Origin: Rubellimicrobium arenae
Lineage (GTDB): Bacteria > Pseudomonadota > Alphaproteobacteria > Rhodobacterales > Rhodobacteraceae
DNA length: 64,000 nucleotides
NCBI RefSeq assembly: GCF_017916295.1
Contig: NZ_JAFMSS010000008.1
Span: 186,001 to 250,000 of the forward strand
Direction: 5' to 3'
Under the pieces are notes generated by a model, which ran no database searches, was not told the DNA's origin, and saw nothing but the letters and a program-made list of their open reading frames with translations. Of the stretch, positions 18,876 through 27,253 are shown one piece after another (position 1 is the stretch's first letter; each line of letters opens with the position of its first letter). The position numbers and the translations under genes were made by a program.

Positions 18876-19721
18876 ATGCGCGACGACCCCCGGACCCTCG
18901 TCTCGACCGAGTGGCTGGCCCAGCGGCTGGGCCGGAGCGATCTCGTCGTCCTCGATGCCTCCTGGCACCTGCCGACCGCGGCGCGCGACCCCGACACCGA
19001 GTTCGAGGCCGCGCACATTCCCGGCGCGCGGCGGTTCGACATCGATGCCCTGTCCGACCGCGCGAGCCCCCTGCCGCATATGCTGCCCCCGCCCGACGCC
19101 TTCGCGGCCTGGATGGGTGCTCAGGGGATCGGCCCGGACACGCAGGTCGTGGCCTATGACAGCCTGGGGATCTTTTCGGCGCCGCGCGCCTGGTGGACCT
19201 TCCGGGCCATGGGACACGCGGCGGTGGCGGTCCTCGATGGCGGGCTGCCCAGATGGCGGGCCCAGGGTCGGCCGGTGGAGGCCGGCGAAGCCAAGGCGAC
19301 GCCGGGAGCCATCCCCATGCTGACGCCGGCCCCGTCGCTCGTGCGGTCGGCCGAGCAGGTGCGGCAGGCCCTGGACGACGGGACGGCGACGCTCCTCGAC
19401 GCCCGCCCGGCCGCCCGTTTCCGTGGCGAGGTCCCCGAGCCCCGGCCAGGGCTGCGGTCCGGCCACATGCCGGGGGCGCTGAACCTGCCATTCGCCGAGG
19501 TGCTGAACCCCGACGGCACCCTGAAGACGCCCGAGGCGCTCTTGGAGGCCTTCGCCGGGCTGGACCCGTCCAGGCCCGTCATCACGACCTGCGGGTCGGG
19601 CGTCACCGCCGCGATCCTTTCGCTCGCCCTCGAACGGCTGGGACGGGCCCATGCGCTCTATGACGGCTCCTGGGCCGAATGGGGCGGGCGGGCCGACCTG
19701 CCGGTCGAACCCTCCTCCTGA
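18876..19721 (+). CDS. sseA: Rhodanese-domain sulfurtransferase (3-mercaptopyruvate/thiosulfate type)
   Basis: Two rhodanese domains in 281 aa. The inactive N-terminal one carries LVVLDASWHLP and HIPGARRFDID. The catalytic C-terminal one has LLDARPAARFRGEVPEPRPG and the active loop TTCGSGVTA with Cys239. The CGSGVT loop is the form usual in 3-mercaptopyruvate sulfurtransferases, which make pyruvate and move sulfur to thiols or cyanide. ATG at 18876 has GGAG upstream; a longer start at 18801 adds a low-complexity stretch and is rejected. It lies 10 bases before the aminotransferase, likely an operon; together they could route cysteine-derived sulfur. Confidence 0.92.
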   Translation: MRDDPRTLVSTEWLAQRLGRSDLVVLDASWHLPTAARDPDTEFEAAHIPGARRFDIDALSDRASPLPHMLPPPDAFAAWMGAQGIGPDTQVVAYDSLGIFSAPRAWWTFRAMGHAAVAVLDGGLPRWRAQGRPVEAGEAKATPGAIPMLTPAPSLVRSAEQVRQALDDGTATLLDARPAARFRGEVPEPRPGLRSGHMPGALNLPFAEVLNPDGTLKTPEALLEAFAGLDPSRPVITTCGSGVTAAILSLALERLGRAHALYDGSWAEWGGRADLPVEPSS

Positions 19722-19731
19722 AGGACTTTCC

Positions 19732-20913
19732 ATGCTCGACCAGTTGAAGGACCAGCCCGCCGACAAGATCCTGAGCCTGATGGCCGCCTTCCGCGCCGAT
19801 CCCCGGCCCGCGAAGATCGACCTGGGCGTCGGCGTCTACAAGGACGCGGAGGGCCGGACCCCCGTGATGCGCGCCGTGCGCGAGGCGGAAAAGCGCATCT
19901 GGGAGGGCGAGACGACCAAGACCTACACGGCGCTGGCGGGCGACCCGGCCTTTGCCGATGCCCTGGTGCCGCTGGTCCTCGGCGACTCGGTCCCCCGCGC
20001 GAACGTGGCCGCCGTCGCGACGCCCGGCGGGACCGGCGCGGTCAGGCAGGGGTTCGAGCTGATCCGGCTGATGGCGCCGCTCGCCACCATCTGGGTGCCC
20101 GATCCGACCTGGCCCAACCACCTTTCGATCCTGAAGCACCTCGGGATGCCGGTGCGGACCTACCGCTATTTCGACGCCGCCACGCTGGGCGTGGATGTGG
20201 ACGGGATGCTCGCCGACCTCGCCGGCGTGCAGCCGGGGGACGCGGTGCTGCTCCATGGCTGCTGCCACAACCCCACCGGGGCGGACCCGGATGCGGAGAC
20301 CTGGGGCAAGGTCGCGGCGCTCCTGCGCGATCGGGGGGCCTTCCCCTTCATCGACCTGGCCTATCTGGGCTTTGGCGACAGCCTCGAGGCGGATGCCGCG
20401 GCGACCCGGATGATCGCGGCGGCCGGCGAATGCCTGATCGCGGCCTCCTGCTCCAAGAACTTCGGCATCTACCGGGAGCGGACGGGGCTTCTCATGGCCG
20501 TGGCCGGCGACGAGGCGGTCGCCAAGGTCGCGCAGGGCAACCTTGCGCACCTGAACCGGCAAAACTTCTCCTTTCCGCCCGATCATGGCGCCCGGGTCGT
20601 TTCGACCATCCTGGGCGACGAAGGCCTGCGCGCCGACTGGGCGGCGGAGCTGGAGGAGATCCGGGCCGGGATGCTGTCCCTGCGGGAGATGCTGGCGGCG
20701 GAACTGCGGCGGCTCACGAACTCGGACCGGTTCGACTTCCTGACGCGGCACAAGGGCATGTTCTCGCGCCTGGGCGCCACGCCCGAGCAGGTCGAGGCCA
20801 TGCGGCGGGACCACGGCATCTACATGGTGGGCGACAGCCGGATCAACGTCGCGGGGCTGAACGCCCGGACGGTGCCGGTGCTGGCGCAGGCGATGGTGGC
20901 CGCGGGTCTCTGA
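19732..20913 (+). CDS. Aromatic/aspartate aminotransferase (class I, subgroup Ialpha)
   Basis: A PLP enzyme of the TyrB/AspC family, transferring amino groups between aspartate or aromatic amino acids and 2-oxoglutarate. Signatures are KIDLGVGVYKDAEGRTPVM, TPGGTGAVRQGFELI, HGCCHNPTGADP, and SKNFGIYRERTGLL with the PLP lysine at residue 242. The last region DSRINVAGLN contains the carboxylate-binding Arg. 393 aa. ATG at 19732 follows GAAGGAC. It could transaminate cysteine to mercaptopyruvate for the adjacent sulfurtransferase, which is inference from context. Confidence 0.93.
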   Translation: MLDQLKDQPADKILSLMAAFRADPRPAKIDLGVGVYKDAEGRTPVMRAVREAEKRIWEGETTKTYTALAGDPAFADALVPLVLGDSVPRANVAAVATPGGTGAVRQGFELIRLMAPLATIWVPDPTWPNHLSILKHLGMPVRTYRYFDAATLGVDVDGMLADLAGVQPGDAVLLHGCCHNPTGADPDAETWGKVAALLRDRGAFPFIDLAYLGFGDSLEADAAATRMIAAAGECLIAASCSKNFGIYRERTGLLMAVAGDEAVAKVAQGNLAHLNRQNFSFPPDHGARVVSTILGDEGLRADWAAELEEIRAGMLSLREMLAAELRRLTNSDRFDFLTRHKGMFSRLGATPEQVEAMRRDHGIYMVGDSRINVAGLNARTVPVLAQAMVAAGL

Positions 20914-20936
20914 TCCAGCCCGATTCGGGAATGACG

Positions 20937-20963
20937 AAAGGGGGCCGTGCGGCCCCCTTTCTG
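20937..20963 (+). terminator. Rho-independent terminator, probably bidirectional
   Basis: GGGGGCC-GTGC-GGCCCCC (20940-20957) is flanked by AAA on the left and TTTCTGTT on the right, 24 bases after the aminotransferase stop. The A-run lets it also serve amtB, which ends at 21064 on the other strand. Confidence 0.85.
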
Positions 20964-21063
20964 TTGGCTGGAACGGGGGCGGCCCGCGCGGGAGGAGACG
21001 CGCGGGCCGCAGGTCCGGACCAGGGGCGGAGGGGAGAAGAACCCCGCCCGCCGGTCCGGGTGG

Positions 21064-22425
21064 TCACATGTTGTACGCCGTCTCGCCGTGTTCGGTGATG
21101 TCGAGGCCCTCGCGCTCCACGTCGTCGCGGACCCGCAGCCCGGTGATGGCTTTCACGATGAAGAGCAGGATCACCGAGGCGATGCCGCTCCAGAGCAGGG
21201 TGATGACCACGGCGGTGATCTGCGCCATGACCTGCCCGCCCATCGTGCCGGATTCCACCAGGAAGCCGGTGCCGCCGAGCGAGGGCGAGGCCAGGATGCC
21301 GGTGCCGACGGCGCCGATGATCCCGCCGACGCCGTGCACGCCAAAGACGTCGAGGCTGTCGTCATAGCCGAAGCGGTGCTTCACGGTGGACACGAAGAAG
21401 TAGCAGACGCAGGACGCGACCGCGCCCAGCACGATGCAGGCGACCGGGCCCGAGGTGCCGCAGGCCGGGGTCACGGCCACGAGGCCCGCGACCATGCCCG
21501 AGGCGGCGCCCAGCATCGAGGCCTTGCCGCGGAACACGGCTTCGATCAGGCACCAGGCCAGGATCGCGCCGGCGGTGGCGACGAAGGTGTTGATCATCGC
21601 GAGGGTCGCGCCGGCGGTCGCCTCGAGGTTGGAGCCGGCGTTGAAGCCGAACCAGCCGACCCAGAGCATGGCCGCGCCGACCAGCGTCAGCGTCATCGAG
21701 TGCGGGGCCAGCATGTCACGGCCGTAGCCGATGCGGGGTCCGACCACGATCGCCGCCACCAGCGCCGCGATCCCGGCGTTGATGTGCACCACGGTGCCGC
21801 CCGCGAAGTCGATGGCGCCCAGGTTGTAGATGTAGCCCGACGCGTCCCAGACCATATGGGCCACGGGGAAGTAGACCACGGTCACCCAGAGCGCCGCGAA
21901 GAGCAGGACCGCCGAGAACTTCATCCGTTCGGCGAAGGCGCCGATGAACAGCGCGGGGGTGATGGCGGCGAAGGTCATCTGGAAGCAGATGAACACGTAT
22001 TCCGGCAGGACCACGCCGTCGGTGAAGGTCGCGGCGGTGGAGTCGGTCGTGACGCCGGCCAGGAAGACCTTGCCCAGGCCGCCCCAGAAGGGCGAGGTGC
22101 CGCCGCCGAAGGCCACCGAGTAGCCGTAGACCACCCAGATCACCATGACCATCGCGCCGATCAGCGTGCACTGCATCAGGATCGACAGCATGTTCTTGGT
22201 CCGCACGAGGCCGCCGTAGAACAGCGCGAGCCCGGGAACCAGCATGAACAGCACGAGCAGCGAGGAGGTCATCATCCAGGCGACGTCGCCCTTGTCGATG
22301 ATGGGAGCGGCTGCGGTGGCGGCATCCTCGGCGGTGCCCTGCGCCACGTCCTGCGCCCAGGCCGGCACGGCGGCGAGCGCGGCGCCCAAGGCCAACAGGC
22401 TGGCCACTGTCTTGAGGTTCTTCAT
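21064..22425 (-). CDS. amtB: Ammonium transporter
   Basis: AmtB conducts ammonium across the inner membrane and is gated by GlnK. The 453 aa precursor has a cleavable signal peptide (MKNLKTVASLLALGAALAAV, cut after AWA) and then 11 membrane helices. Family marks are MLVPGLALFYGGLVR, the first pore histidine in VVHINAGIAALVAA, LWVGWFGFNAGS, and the second pore histidine in DVFGVHGVGGIIGA. The cytoplasmic tail ends in ITEHGETAYNM. It lies 32 bases after glnK, the standard glnK-amtB operon. Confidence 0.97.
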   Translation of the reverse strand: MKNLKTVASLLALGAALAAVPAWAQDVAQGTAEDAATAAAPIIDKGDVAWMMTSSLLVLFMLVPGLALFYGGLVRTKNMLSILMQCTLIGAMVMVIWVVYGYSVAFGGGTSPFWGGLGKVFLAGVTTDSTAATFTDGVVLPEYVFICFQMTFAAITPALFIGAFAERMKFSAVLLFAALWVTVVYFPVAHMVWDASGYIYNLGAIDFAGGTVVHINAGIAALVAAIVVGPRIGYGRDMLAPHSMTLTLVGAAMLWVGWFGFNAGSNLEATAGATLAMINTFVATAGAILAWCLIEAVFRGKASMLGAASGMVAGLVAVTPACGTSGPVACIVLGAVASCVCYFFVSTVKHRFGYDDSLDVFGVHGVGGIIGAVGTGILASPSLGGTGFLVESGTMGGQVMAQITAVVITLLWSGIASVILLFIVKAITGLRVRDDVEREGLDITEHGETAYNM

Positions 22426-22457
22426 CTTACTGTCCCGTTTCCCTTGCCCCATGCCGC

Positions 22458-22796
22458 TCAAAGCGCGTCCTCGTCGGTCTCGCCGGTGCGGACGCGCAGG
22501 GCGGCCTCCACGTCGAGCACGAAGATCTTGCCGTCGCCGATCTTGTCGGTCCGCGCGGTGCGCGCGATCGTTGCCGTGACCTGATCCACGAGGACGTCCG
22601 GCACCACGATCTCGAGCTTGACCTTGGGCACGAAGGCCACCGCGTATTCGGCGCCCCGGTAGATCTCGGTGTGACCCGACTGCGCCCCGAAGCCCTTGAT
22701 CTCCGTCACCATCATCCCGCGGACGCCCACGGCGGTGAGCGCCTCGCGCACCTCCTCGAGCTTGAACGGCTTGATGGTCGCGATGATGAGTTTCAC
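22458..22796 (-). CDS. glnK: Nitrogen regulatory protein P-II
   Basis: A 112 aa PII signal protein binding ATP/ADP and 2-oxoglutarate and docking on AmtB. The N-terminus is MKLIIATIKPFKLEEVREAL. The T-loop has the uridylylation tyrosine exactly at residue 51 (YRGAEYAVAF), and the C-terminal signature is TDKIGDGKIFVLDVE. The start is GTG at 22796 with AGGGAC upstream. Linkage to amtB favours GlnK over GlnB. Regulation by NtrC is plausible: an inverted repeat lies about 115 bases upstream. Confidence 0.95.
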   Translation of the reverse strand: MKLIIATIKPFKLEEVREALTAVGVRGMMVTEIKGFGAQSGHTEIYRGAEYAVAFVPKVKLEIVVPDVLVDQVTATIARTARTDKIGDGKIFVLDVEAALRVRTGETDEDAL

Positions 22797-22910
22797 GTCC
22801 CTGTTCCCCTGCGAATGTCCGCTCAGGGGCACAAGGGCGCGGTAAGCGCCGCAGGAGCAAGAAATTGCGGCGCTGCGGTCTTGGCCCATAAACCAGTATC
22901 GGTCCGCGGA

Positions 22911-22928
22911 ACGCACATTTTGTGCGCA
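22911..22928 (-). promoter_or_regulatory. NtrC-like inverted repeat upstream of glnK-amtB
   Basis: Read on the minus strand the site is TGCGCAC-AAAA-TGTGCGT. The core arms GTGCG and CGCAC (22912-22926) are perfect, with a five-base AT spacer, close to the NtrC pattern TGCAC-N7-GTGCA. It sits in the 264-base gap between glnK and the divergent PBP gene. I found no good sigma-54 promoter (no GG at -24), so the assignment rests on the palindrome and context alone. Confidence 0.4.
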
Positions 22929-23060
22929 ATGCTTCTTTTGCGGGCATACGGTGAATCATCACGAGGCGGTGACCGCGCGGTGCCCCTTCGACACCCGCCC
23001 GGATCCGGGTTATGGTCCCGCTTCAAAACGAGGGCGGTCCCGGCAAGGGGCCGGAGGCGC

Positions 23061-25295
23061 ATGGGCAGACAAGGATCAGGCAAGCCGCCCCTGGTGGCGG
23101 ATCGTCGTTACGGTGGGGCTCCGCCCAAACCCGCTCGGCCGGCGCCGAAGCGGCGGGCCGCAGCGCCATCGCGGCGGCCCAGGGGGCCGGTCCGCTGGGT
23201 GCTGGGCGCGCTGGGCGGACTGCTGCGATTCCTCTTCGGCGTGATCTGGGCCGTCGGCTGGCGTATGGGAGCTGTGGCCGTGCTCGTGCTCGGGCTGGCC
23301 GTCGCCTACGACGCGATGAAGCTCCCCCGCGTGAGCGCGCTCGTGGATGGCCGGGCACGAGGCTCGGTCACGCTGCTTGACCGGTCGGGCCAGCCCTTCG
23401 CCTGGCGCGGCGACCAGTTCGGCGGCATGATCACGGCGGACGAGGTGTCGCCCCATCTGGTGAACGCCGTGGTCGCGACCGAAGATCGACGCTTCTGGTG
23501 GCATCCCGGCATCGATCCCCAGGGCGTCGCAAGCGCCATCCGCATCAACCTGAGCGAGGGGCGCGGCCCGCTGTCGGGCAACGGCGGCTCGACTATCACG
23601 CAGCAGACGGCCAAGCTTCTCTGCCTCGGGCGGCCCTTCGACCCGTCCCAGTGGAAGGACGAGGCGGCCTATGAGGCCGATTGCCGCCGCACGACCCTGA
23701 CCCGGAAGGTTCAGGAGGCCATCTACGCCATGGCCATGGAGTTGCGCTACTCCAAGGAGGAGATCCTGACGATCTACCTCAACCGGGCCTACCTGGGCGC
23801 GGGCACGCGCGGCTTCGAGGCGGCGGCGCAACGCTACTTCGGCGTGTCGGCACGGGACGTCACGCCCGCCGAGGCGGCGATGCTGGCGGGCCTGCTCAAG
23901 GCGCCCACGACCTACGCGCCCACCAATAGCCTGGAACGCGCCCGCGACCGGGCGAACGTGGTCGTGGGGCTGATGGCCGAGCAGGGCTACCTCGACGCGG
24001 CCCAGGTCGCCGAGGCGCGCGAGCATCCCGCCGAGCTGTCGGGCGCGGCCGCGACCCGCACCGGCGGGGCCTTCGCCGACTGGGTGATGGATTCGGGGCC
24101 CGAGTTCTTCACCCGCGACACCACCGAGGACGTGACCATCCGCACCACGCTCGACCCCCGGATCCAGCGGGCGGCCGAGGATGCGCTGACCTCGGTCTTC
24201 GCGAATCAGGTCCGGGCCGGCAGCAAGGCCGAGGCCGCCATCGTGGTCATGAGCTCGGATGGCGCGGTGCGGGCCATGGTCGGCGGCCGAGAATCCGGCG
24301 CGGGGCAGTTCAACCGCGCCACGATGGCTCTGCGGCAGACCGGATCGAGCTTTAAGCCCTTCGTCTATGCGGCGGCCCTGGACCTTGGCATGCATCCGGC
24401 CGACGTGATCGAGGACACGCCGCTCTGCATGTCGATCGCGGGGTCGGGCAACTGGTGCCCCGACAACTACGATCATCAGTTCAAGGGTCCGATCACCCTC
24501 ATCCAGGCGCTGGCCGAAAGCCGGAACATCCCCGCCGTGCGGCTGAGCGAGCTGGTCGGGCGCGAGAACGTCCGCAACGTGGCCGCCCAGTTCGGCATCC
24601 AGGGCGACCTCGCGCTCGGGCCGGCGCTGGCGCTGGGGGCGTCGGAATCGACGCTGATCCAGATGACCGGAGCCTATGCAGGCATCCTGAACGGCGGCTC
24701 GGCGGTGACGCCCTATGGGCTGGTCGACCTCACGCTCCAGGGCGAGGAGGAGCCGCTGATGGGCGTGGGCGGCGGCATCCGGGAGCGGGTGATCCGCGAG
24801 GATGCGGCCCGCGAGCTCATGTGGATGATGTGGCGCGTGGTCGAGGACGGAACGGGCCAGCGCGCCCGCATCCCGGGCTGGCAGATCGCAGGCAAGACCG
24901 GCACCACCCAGGCCGCGCGGGACGCCTGGTTCATCGGCTTCTCGGCCGACTACGTGACCGGCGTCTGGATGGGCTACGACGACAACACGCCGCTCAAGGG
25001 CGTGACGGGCGGCGGGCTTCCGGCCGACATCTGGCGCGAGACGATGACCCGCGTGCTGGACGGCGAGGCGCCCAGGCCCCTGCCCATGGCGCCCCCGGCG
25101 GGCGGCGGCGGCGGCTTCGTCCAGCCCAACGGGCTCCTGGCGGACGGCTCGGGCGAGCCGTTCCAGTCCACCGGCGACCCGGCCACCGACGCGGCGCTGG
25201 CGGCCGCCTTCGGCGCCCCGGCTCCGGCCGGCGCGAACGACGAGGAGAAGAACGCCGTGCTGGATACCCTGCTGTCGATCCTGTCCGGGCAGTAG
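23061..25295 (+). CDS. Class A penicillin-binding protein (transglycosylase/transpeptidase)
   Basis: A bifunctional murein synthase of 744 aa. A basic cytoplasmic tail (residues 1-50) precedes one membrane helix at about 55-90. The glycosyltransferase domain shows ATEDRRFWWHPGID with the catalytic Glu, GGSTITQQTAKLL and RKVQEAIYAMAME. The transpeptidase domain shows the SxxK motif SSFK in TGSSFKPFVYA, SRN and GKTGTTQ. A Gly/Pro/Ala-rich tail ends the protein. ATG at 23061 has GGAGG at 23053-23057; longer in-frame starts cross the divergent promoter region. PBP1A/PbpC-type subclass is not resolved. Confidence 0.94.
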   Translation: MGRQGSGKPPLVADRRYGGAPPKPARPAPKRRAAAPSRRPRGPVRWVLGALGGLLRFLFGVIWAVGWRMGAVAVLVLGLAVAYDAMKLPRVSALVDGRARGSVTLLDRSGQPFAWRGDQFGGMITADEVSPHLVNAVVATEDRRFWWHPGIDPQGVASAIRINLSEGRGPLSGNGGSTITQQTAKLLCLGRPFDPSQWKDEAAYEADCRRTTLTRKVQEAIYAMAMELRYSKEEILTIYLNRAYLGAGTRGFEAAAQRYFGVSARDVTPAEAAMLAGLLKAPTTYAPTNSLERARDRANVVVGLMAEQGYLDAAQVAEAREHPAELSGAAATRTGGAFADWVMDSGPEFFTRDTTEDVTIRTTLDPRIQRAAEDALTSVFANQVRAGSKAEAAIVVMSSDGAVRAMVGGRESGAGQFNRATMALRQTGSSFKPFVYAAALDLGMHPADVIEDTPLCMSIAGSGNWCPDNYDHQFKGPITLIQALAESRNIPAVRLSELVGRENVRNVAAQFGIQGDLALGPALALGASESTLIQMTGAYAGILNGGSAVTPYGLVDLTLQGEEEPLMGVGGGIRERVIREDAARELMWMMWRVVEDGTGQRARIPGWQIAGKTGTTQAARDAWFIGFSADYVTGVWMGYDDNTPLKGVTGGGLPADIWRETMTRVLDGEAPRPLPMAPPAGGGGGFVQPNGLLADGSGEPFQSTGDPATDAALAAAFGAPAPAGANDEEKNAVLDTLLSILSGQ

Positions 25296-25299
25296 GCCG

Positions 25300-25725
25300 T
25301 CAGTCCGCGGGGGCGTCCGGTCCGCCGGGCGTCTCCGTCCCGTCCTCGGACCCGGGCGGCGAGGCGTCGGCAGGGTCCGGGCATCGATCGTAGCGGAAGG
25401 CGTAGCCGCGCCAGAGCAGGAAGATGCCCTCCCCTTCGGCCGTGCCCATGATCATGGCGCGTTCGGTCCAGGTCTGCCCTTCGCCGGTGCATTCCATCAC
25501 ATAGAGCGTCGCGTCGAGGTCGAGGACGTCCACCGGCTGCGTCATCCGGCAGGACGAGCCGACTCCCTGCAACTGCCCCCCGGCGATGCGGAGCGCCCCG
25601 CCCTCCTCCCCGACCTTGCCGCAATCGGCGTCGGCGGACAGACGGTAGGTCCCGTCCCAGGGCAAGGCCACGGCCAGGCCGGGGATCAGGGCGGCTGCGA
25701 GAAGGGGGAGGAAGCGGGCGGACAT
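25300..25725 (-). CDS. Small predicted exported protein, unknown family (141 aa)
   Basis: The N-terminus MSARFLPLLAAALIPGLAVA is a signal peptide, and the mature protein starts near LPWDGTYRLS. Four cysteines in ADCGKV, SSCRM, MECTG and DRCPD could form two disulfides. The last 25 residues are Asp/Pro/Gly-rich and probably disordered. WDGTYRLSADADCG and LYVMECTGEG suggest a small beta domain. ATG at 25725 has GGAGG upstream and is preferred to 25743. Four bases separate its stop from that of the convergent PBP gene. No function can be read. Confidence 0.75.
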   Translation of the reverse strand: MSARFLPLLAAALIPGLAVALPWDGTYRLSADADCGKVGEEGGALRIAGGQLQGVGSSCRMTQPVDVLDLDATLYVMECTGEGQTWTERAMIMGTAEGEGIFLLWRGYAFRYDRCPDPADASPPGSEDGTETPGGPDAPAD

Positions 25726-25793
25726 GCGATGGCCTCCGGACACATCTGCCGGAGGTCATATGGATCGCAAGGGGCGGCAGGAAAGCCGCCGGC

Positions 25794-26396
25794 TCACATG
25801 CGCGACAGGTCCGAGATCAGGCGGTCGAGGTCGCCGCCCCGCTGGTCGAGCATGGCCTGCACCTCGGTCCGCTCGGACAGGAGCATGTTCACGCCTTCGA
25901 TGATGATGTTGAAGAACTTCGGCTGGCCGGTCGCCTCGGAAACCCAGAAGTCCACCCGGAACGGCGCTTCGTTGACGAAGATGGCGGTGGTCTGCACCTC
26001 GACGCCGTTCGGCACGGCGCGGGCGTCCTCCACCTGCACGGCGCCGCCGATGAACTCCCGGAACCGGGAGCCGTACTTCTGGGCGACGTAGTTCGAGAAG
26101 GCCTGCGTGTAGCGGGCCAGCTGGTCAGGCGTCGCAGCCCGGGCATCGGCGCCCAGCGAATACCGCGCGATGGTGGGCGCGTCGGCATAGGCCTGGAAGA
26201 TCTGGGCGAACTGGCCGATCATCGCGTCCTCGGGCTGGCCCGAGGCGATGACGGCGTTCACGTCGGCCACGAGCCGGTCTACGAGCGCGCGCGAGGCGGT
26301 CAGGTCCTGCGCAAGCGCCGGGGCGGCCGCAGATGCCGCCAGGGCCAGCGCGGCACCATGGGCCAGGAAGGCGCGGCGGGTGGTCAGGACGGTCAT
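25794..26396 (-). CDS. mlaC: MlaC-type periplasmic phospholipid carrier
   Basis: A 200 aa Ttg2D/MlaC family protein that shuttles phospholipid between the outer membrane MlaA complex and the inner membrane Mla ABC transporter. The signal region TRRAFLAHGAALALAASAAAPALA has a twin-arginine look. The domain shows FQAYADAPTIARYSLG, YTQAFSNYVAQKYGSRF and FFNIIIEGVNMLLSER. The start overlaps the mlaA stop by four bases. The ABC genes mlaFED are not in the window. Confidence 0.92.
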   Translation of the reverse strand: MTVLTTRRAFLAHGAALALAASAAAPALAQDLTASRALVDRLVADVNAVIASGQPEDAMIGQFAQIFQAYADAPTIARYSLGADARAATPDQLARYTQAFSNYVAQKYGSRFREFIGGAVQVEDARAVPNGVEVQTTAIFVNEAPFRVDFWVSEATGQPKFFNIIIEGVNMLLSERTEVQAMLDQRGGDLDRLISDLSRM

Positions 26397-27127
26397 TGGC
26401 TTTCCTCGTAGGGATTGAAGTAATAGTCCTCGTCCGTGGCCGAGGGAGTCTGCCCCAGCTCGTAGCGGCGGTTCTGGAGGTAGATCAGCCGGGCCTGCGC
26501 ATAGCTGTCGGCACTGTTGTAGAGCACGTCGTCCATCACGTCGCCAAGCTGGCCGCGTTCGACCACCTGCTCGCCGACCTTGGCGGGGAAGGCGTAGTCC
26601 TGCACGGGCCCGGGCACGTCGCCCAGCCGGTCGAGGGGGTCGAGCACGAAGTCCACGACACGGCCCGCAGCGTCCCGTTCGGTCGAGGGACCAAAGGCAG
26701 GAAGCTCCAGGTAGGCGCCTTCGGGCACGCCCCAGACGGCAAGCGTTTCGCCGAAATCGGTCTCGGCCTCCTTGAGGCCGATGGCCCCGGCCGGATCGAG
26801 GAGGCCCAGCACCCCCACCGTCGTGTTGACGACGAAGCGCAGCGTGTTCGTCCCTGCACCGCCCAGATCGCCCTGGAGAAGGTTGTTCACCACGGCCCCC
26901 GGGAGGCCCGCGTTGTTCGAGAAGTTGACCACGGGCTGGAGGCTGCCCTCGGGGGCCGTCGCCGCGGCGCGGCCCAGCGGGCGCAGCACGGCGCGGTCCA
27001 TGCTCTTGTTCAAGGCGTGGACCTGCCGGTTGAACCCTTCGTAAGGGTCGTTGATTCCGGTCGGCGGAGGCGCGGCCGTGCATCCGGCCAGAATCGGAAG
27101 CACGAGGAGTTGAGCAAGACGTCTCAT
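26393..27127 (-). CDS. mlaA: MlaA/VacJ outer-membrane lipoprotein
   Basis: MlaA removes misplaced phospholipid from the outer leaflet of the outer membrane. The lipobox is LPILAGC near residue 16. Family signatures are NDPYEGFNRQVHALN, VVNFSNNAGLPGAVVNNLLQGD, RFVVNTTVGVLGLLDPA, and DFGETLAVWGVPEGAYLELPAFGPS. 244 aa. The tail ends YYFNPYEESQ. It is first in the mlaA-mlaC pair and divergent from the type I secretion genes across a 126-base gap. Confidence 0.95.
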   Translation of the reverse strand: MRRLAQLLVLPILAGCTAAPPPTGINDPYEGFNRQVHALNKSMDRAVLRPLGRAAATAPEGSLQPVVNFSNNAGLPGAVVNNLLQGDLGGAGTNTLRFVVNTTVGVLGLLDPAGAIGLKEAETDFGETLAVWGVPEGAYLELPAFGPSTERDAAGRVVDFVLDPLDRLGDVPGPVQDYAFPAKVGEQVVERGQLGDVMDDVLYNSADSYAQARLIYLQNRRYELGQTPSATDEDYYFNPYEESQ

Positions 27128-27160
27128 GGAATGACCGGGGCTTACGGGATAGGGCTTCTC

Positions 27161-27169
27161 TGGTATAAT
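27161..27169 (+). promoter_or_regulatory. Extended -10 promoter for the type I secretion operon
   Basis: TGGTATAAT at 27161-27169 is a TGn plus perfect TATAAT element, 84 bases before the ABC gene start. No good TTGACA is 17 bases upstream (CTTACG instead), which fits an extended -10 promoter. Perfect -10 boxes are rare in DNA this GC-rich. Confidence 0.65.
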
Positions 27170-27216
27170 GTCGGGAACCTCGCGGACGGAACCCCCCGAG
27201 GCATCACGATTGGCAT

Positions 27217-27237
27217 CTTGCGCGGACAATGCGCAAG
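27217..27237 (+). other. Leader hairpin ahead of the type I secretion genes
   Basis: CTTGCGC (27217-27223) pairs with GCGCAAG (27231-27237) around GGACAAT, followed by TTTGG. It lies between the promoter at 27161 and the GAGGG ribosome site, so it would be in the mRNA leader. It could be a weak attenuator or a protein-binding site. Confidence 0.4.
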
Positions 27238-27253
27238 TTTGGTTGAGGGTGAA

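Noticed and set aside
22797..22910. Sigma-54 promoter for glnK
   Set aside because: The best candidate CCGCAA-N4-TTGCT lacks the invariant GG at -24.
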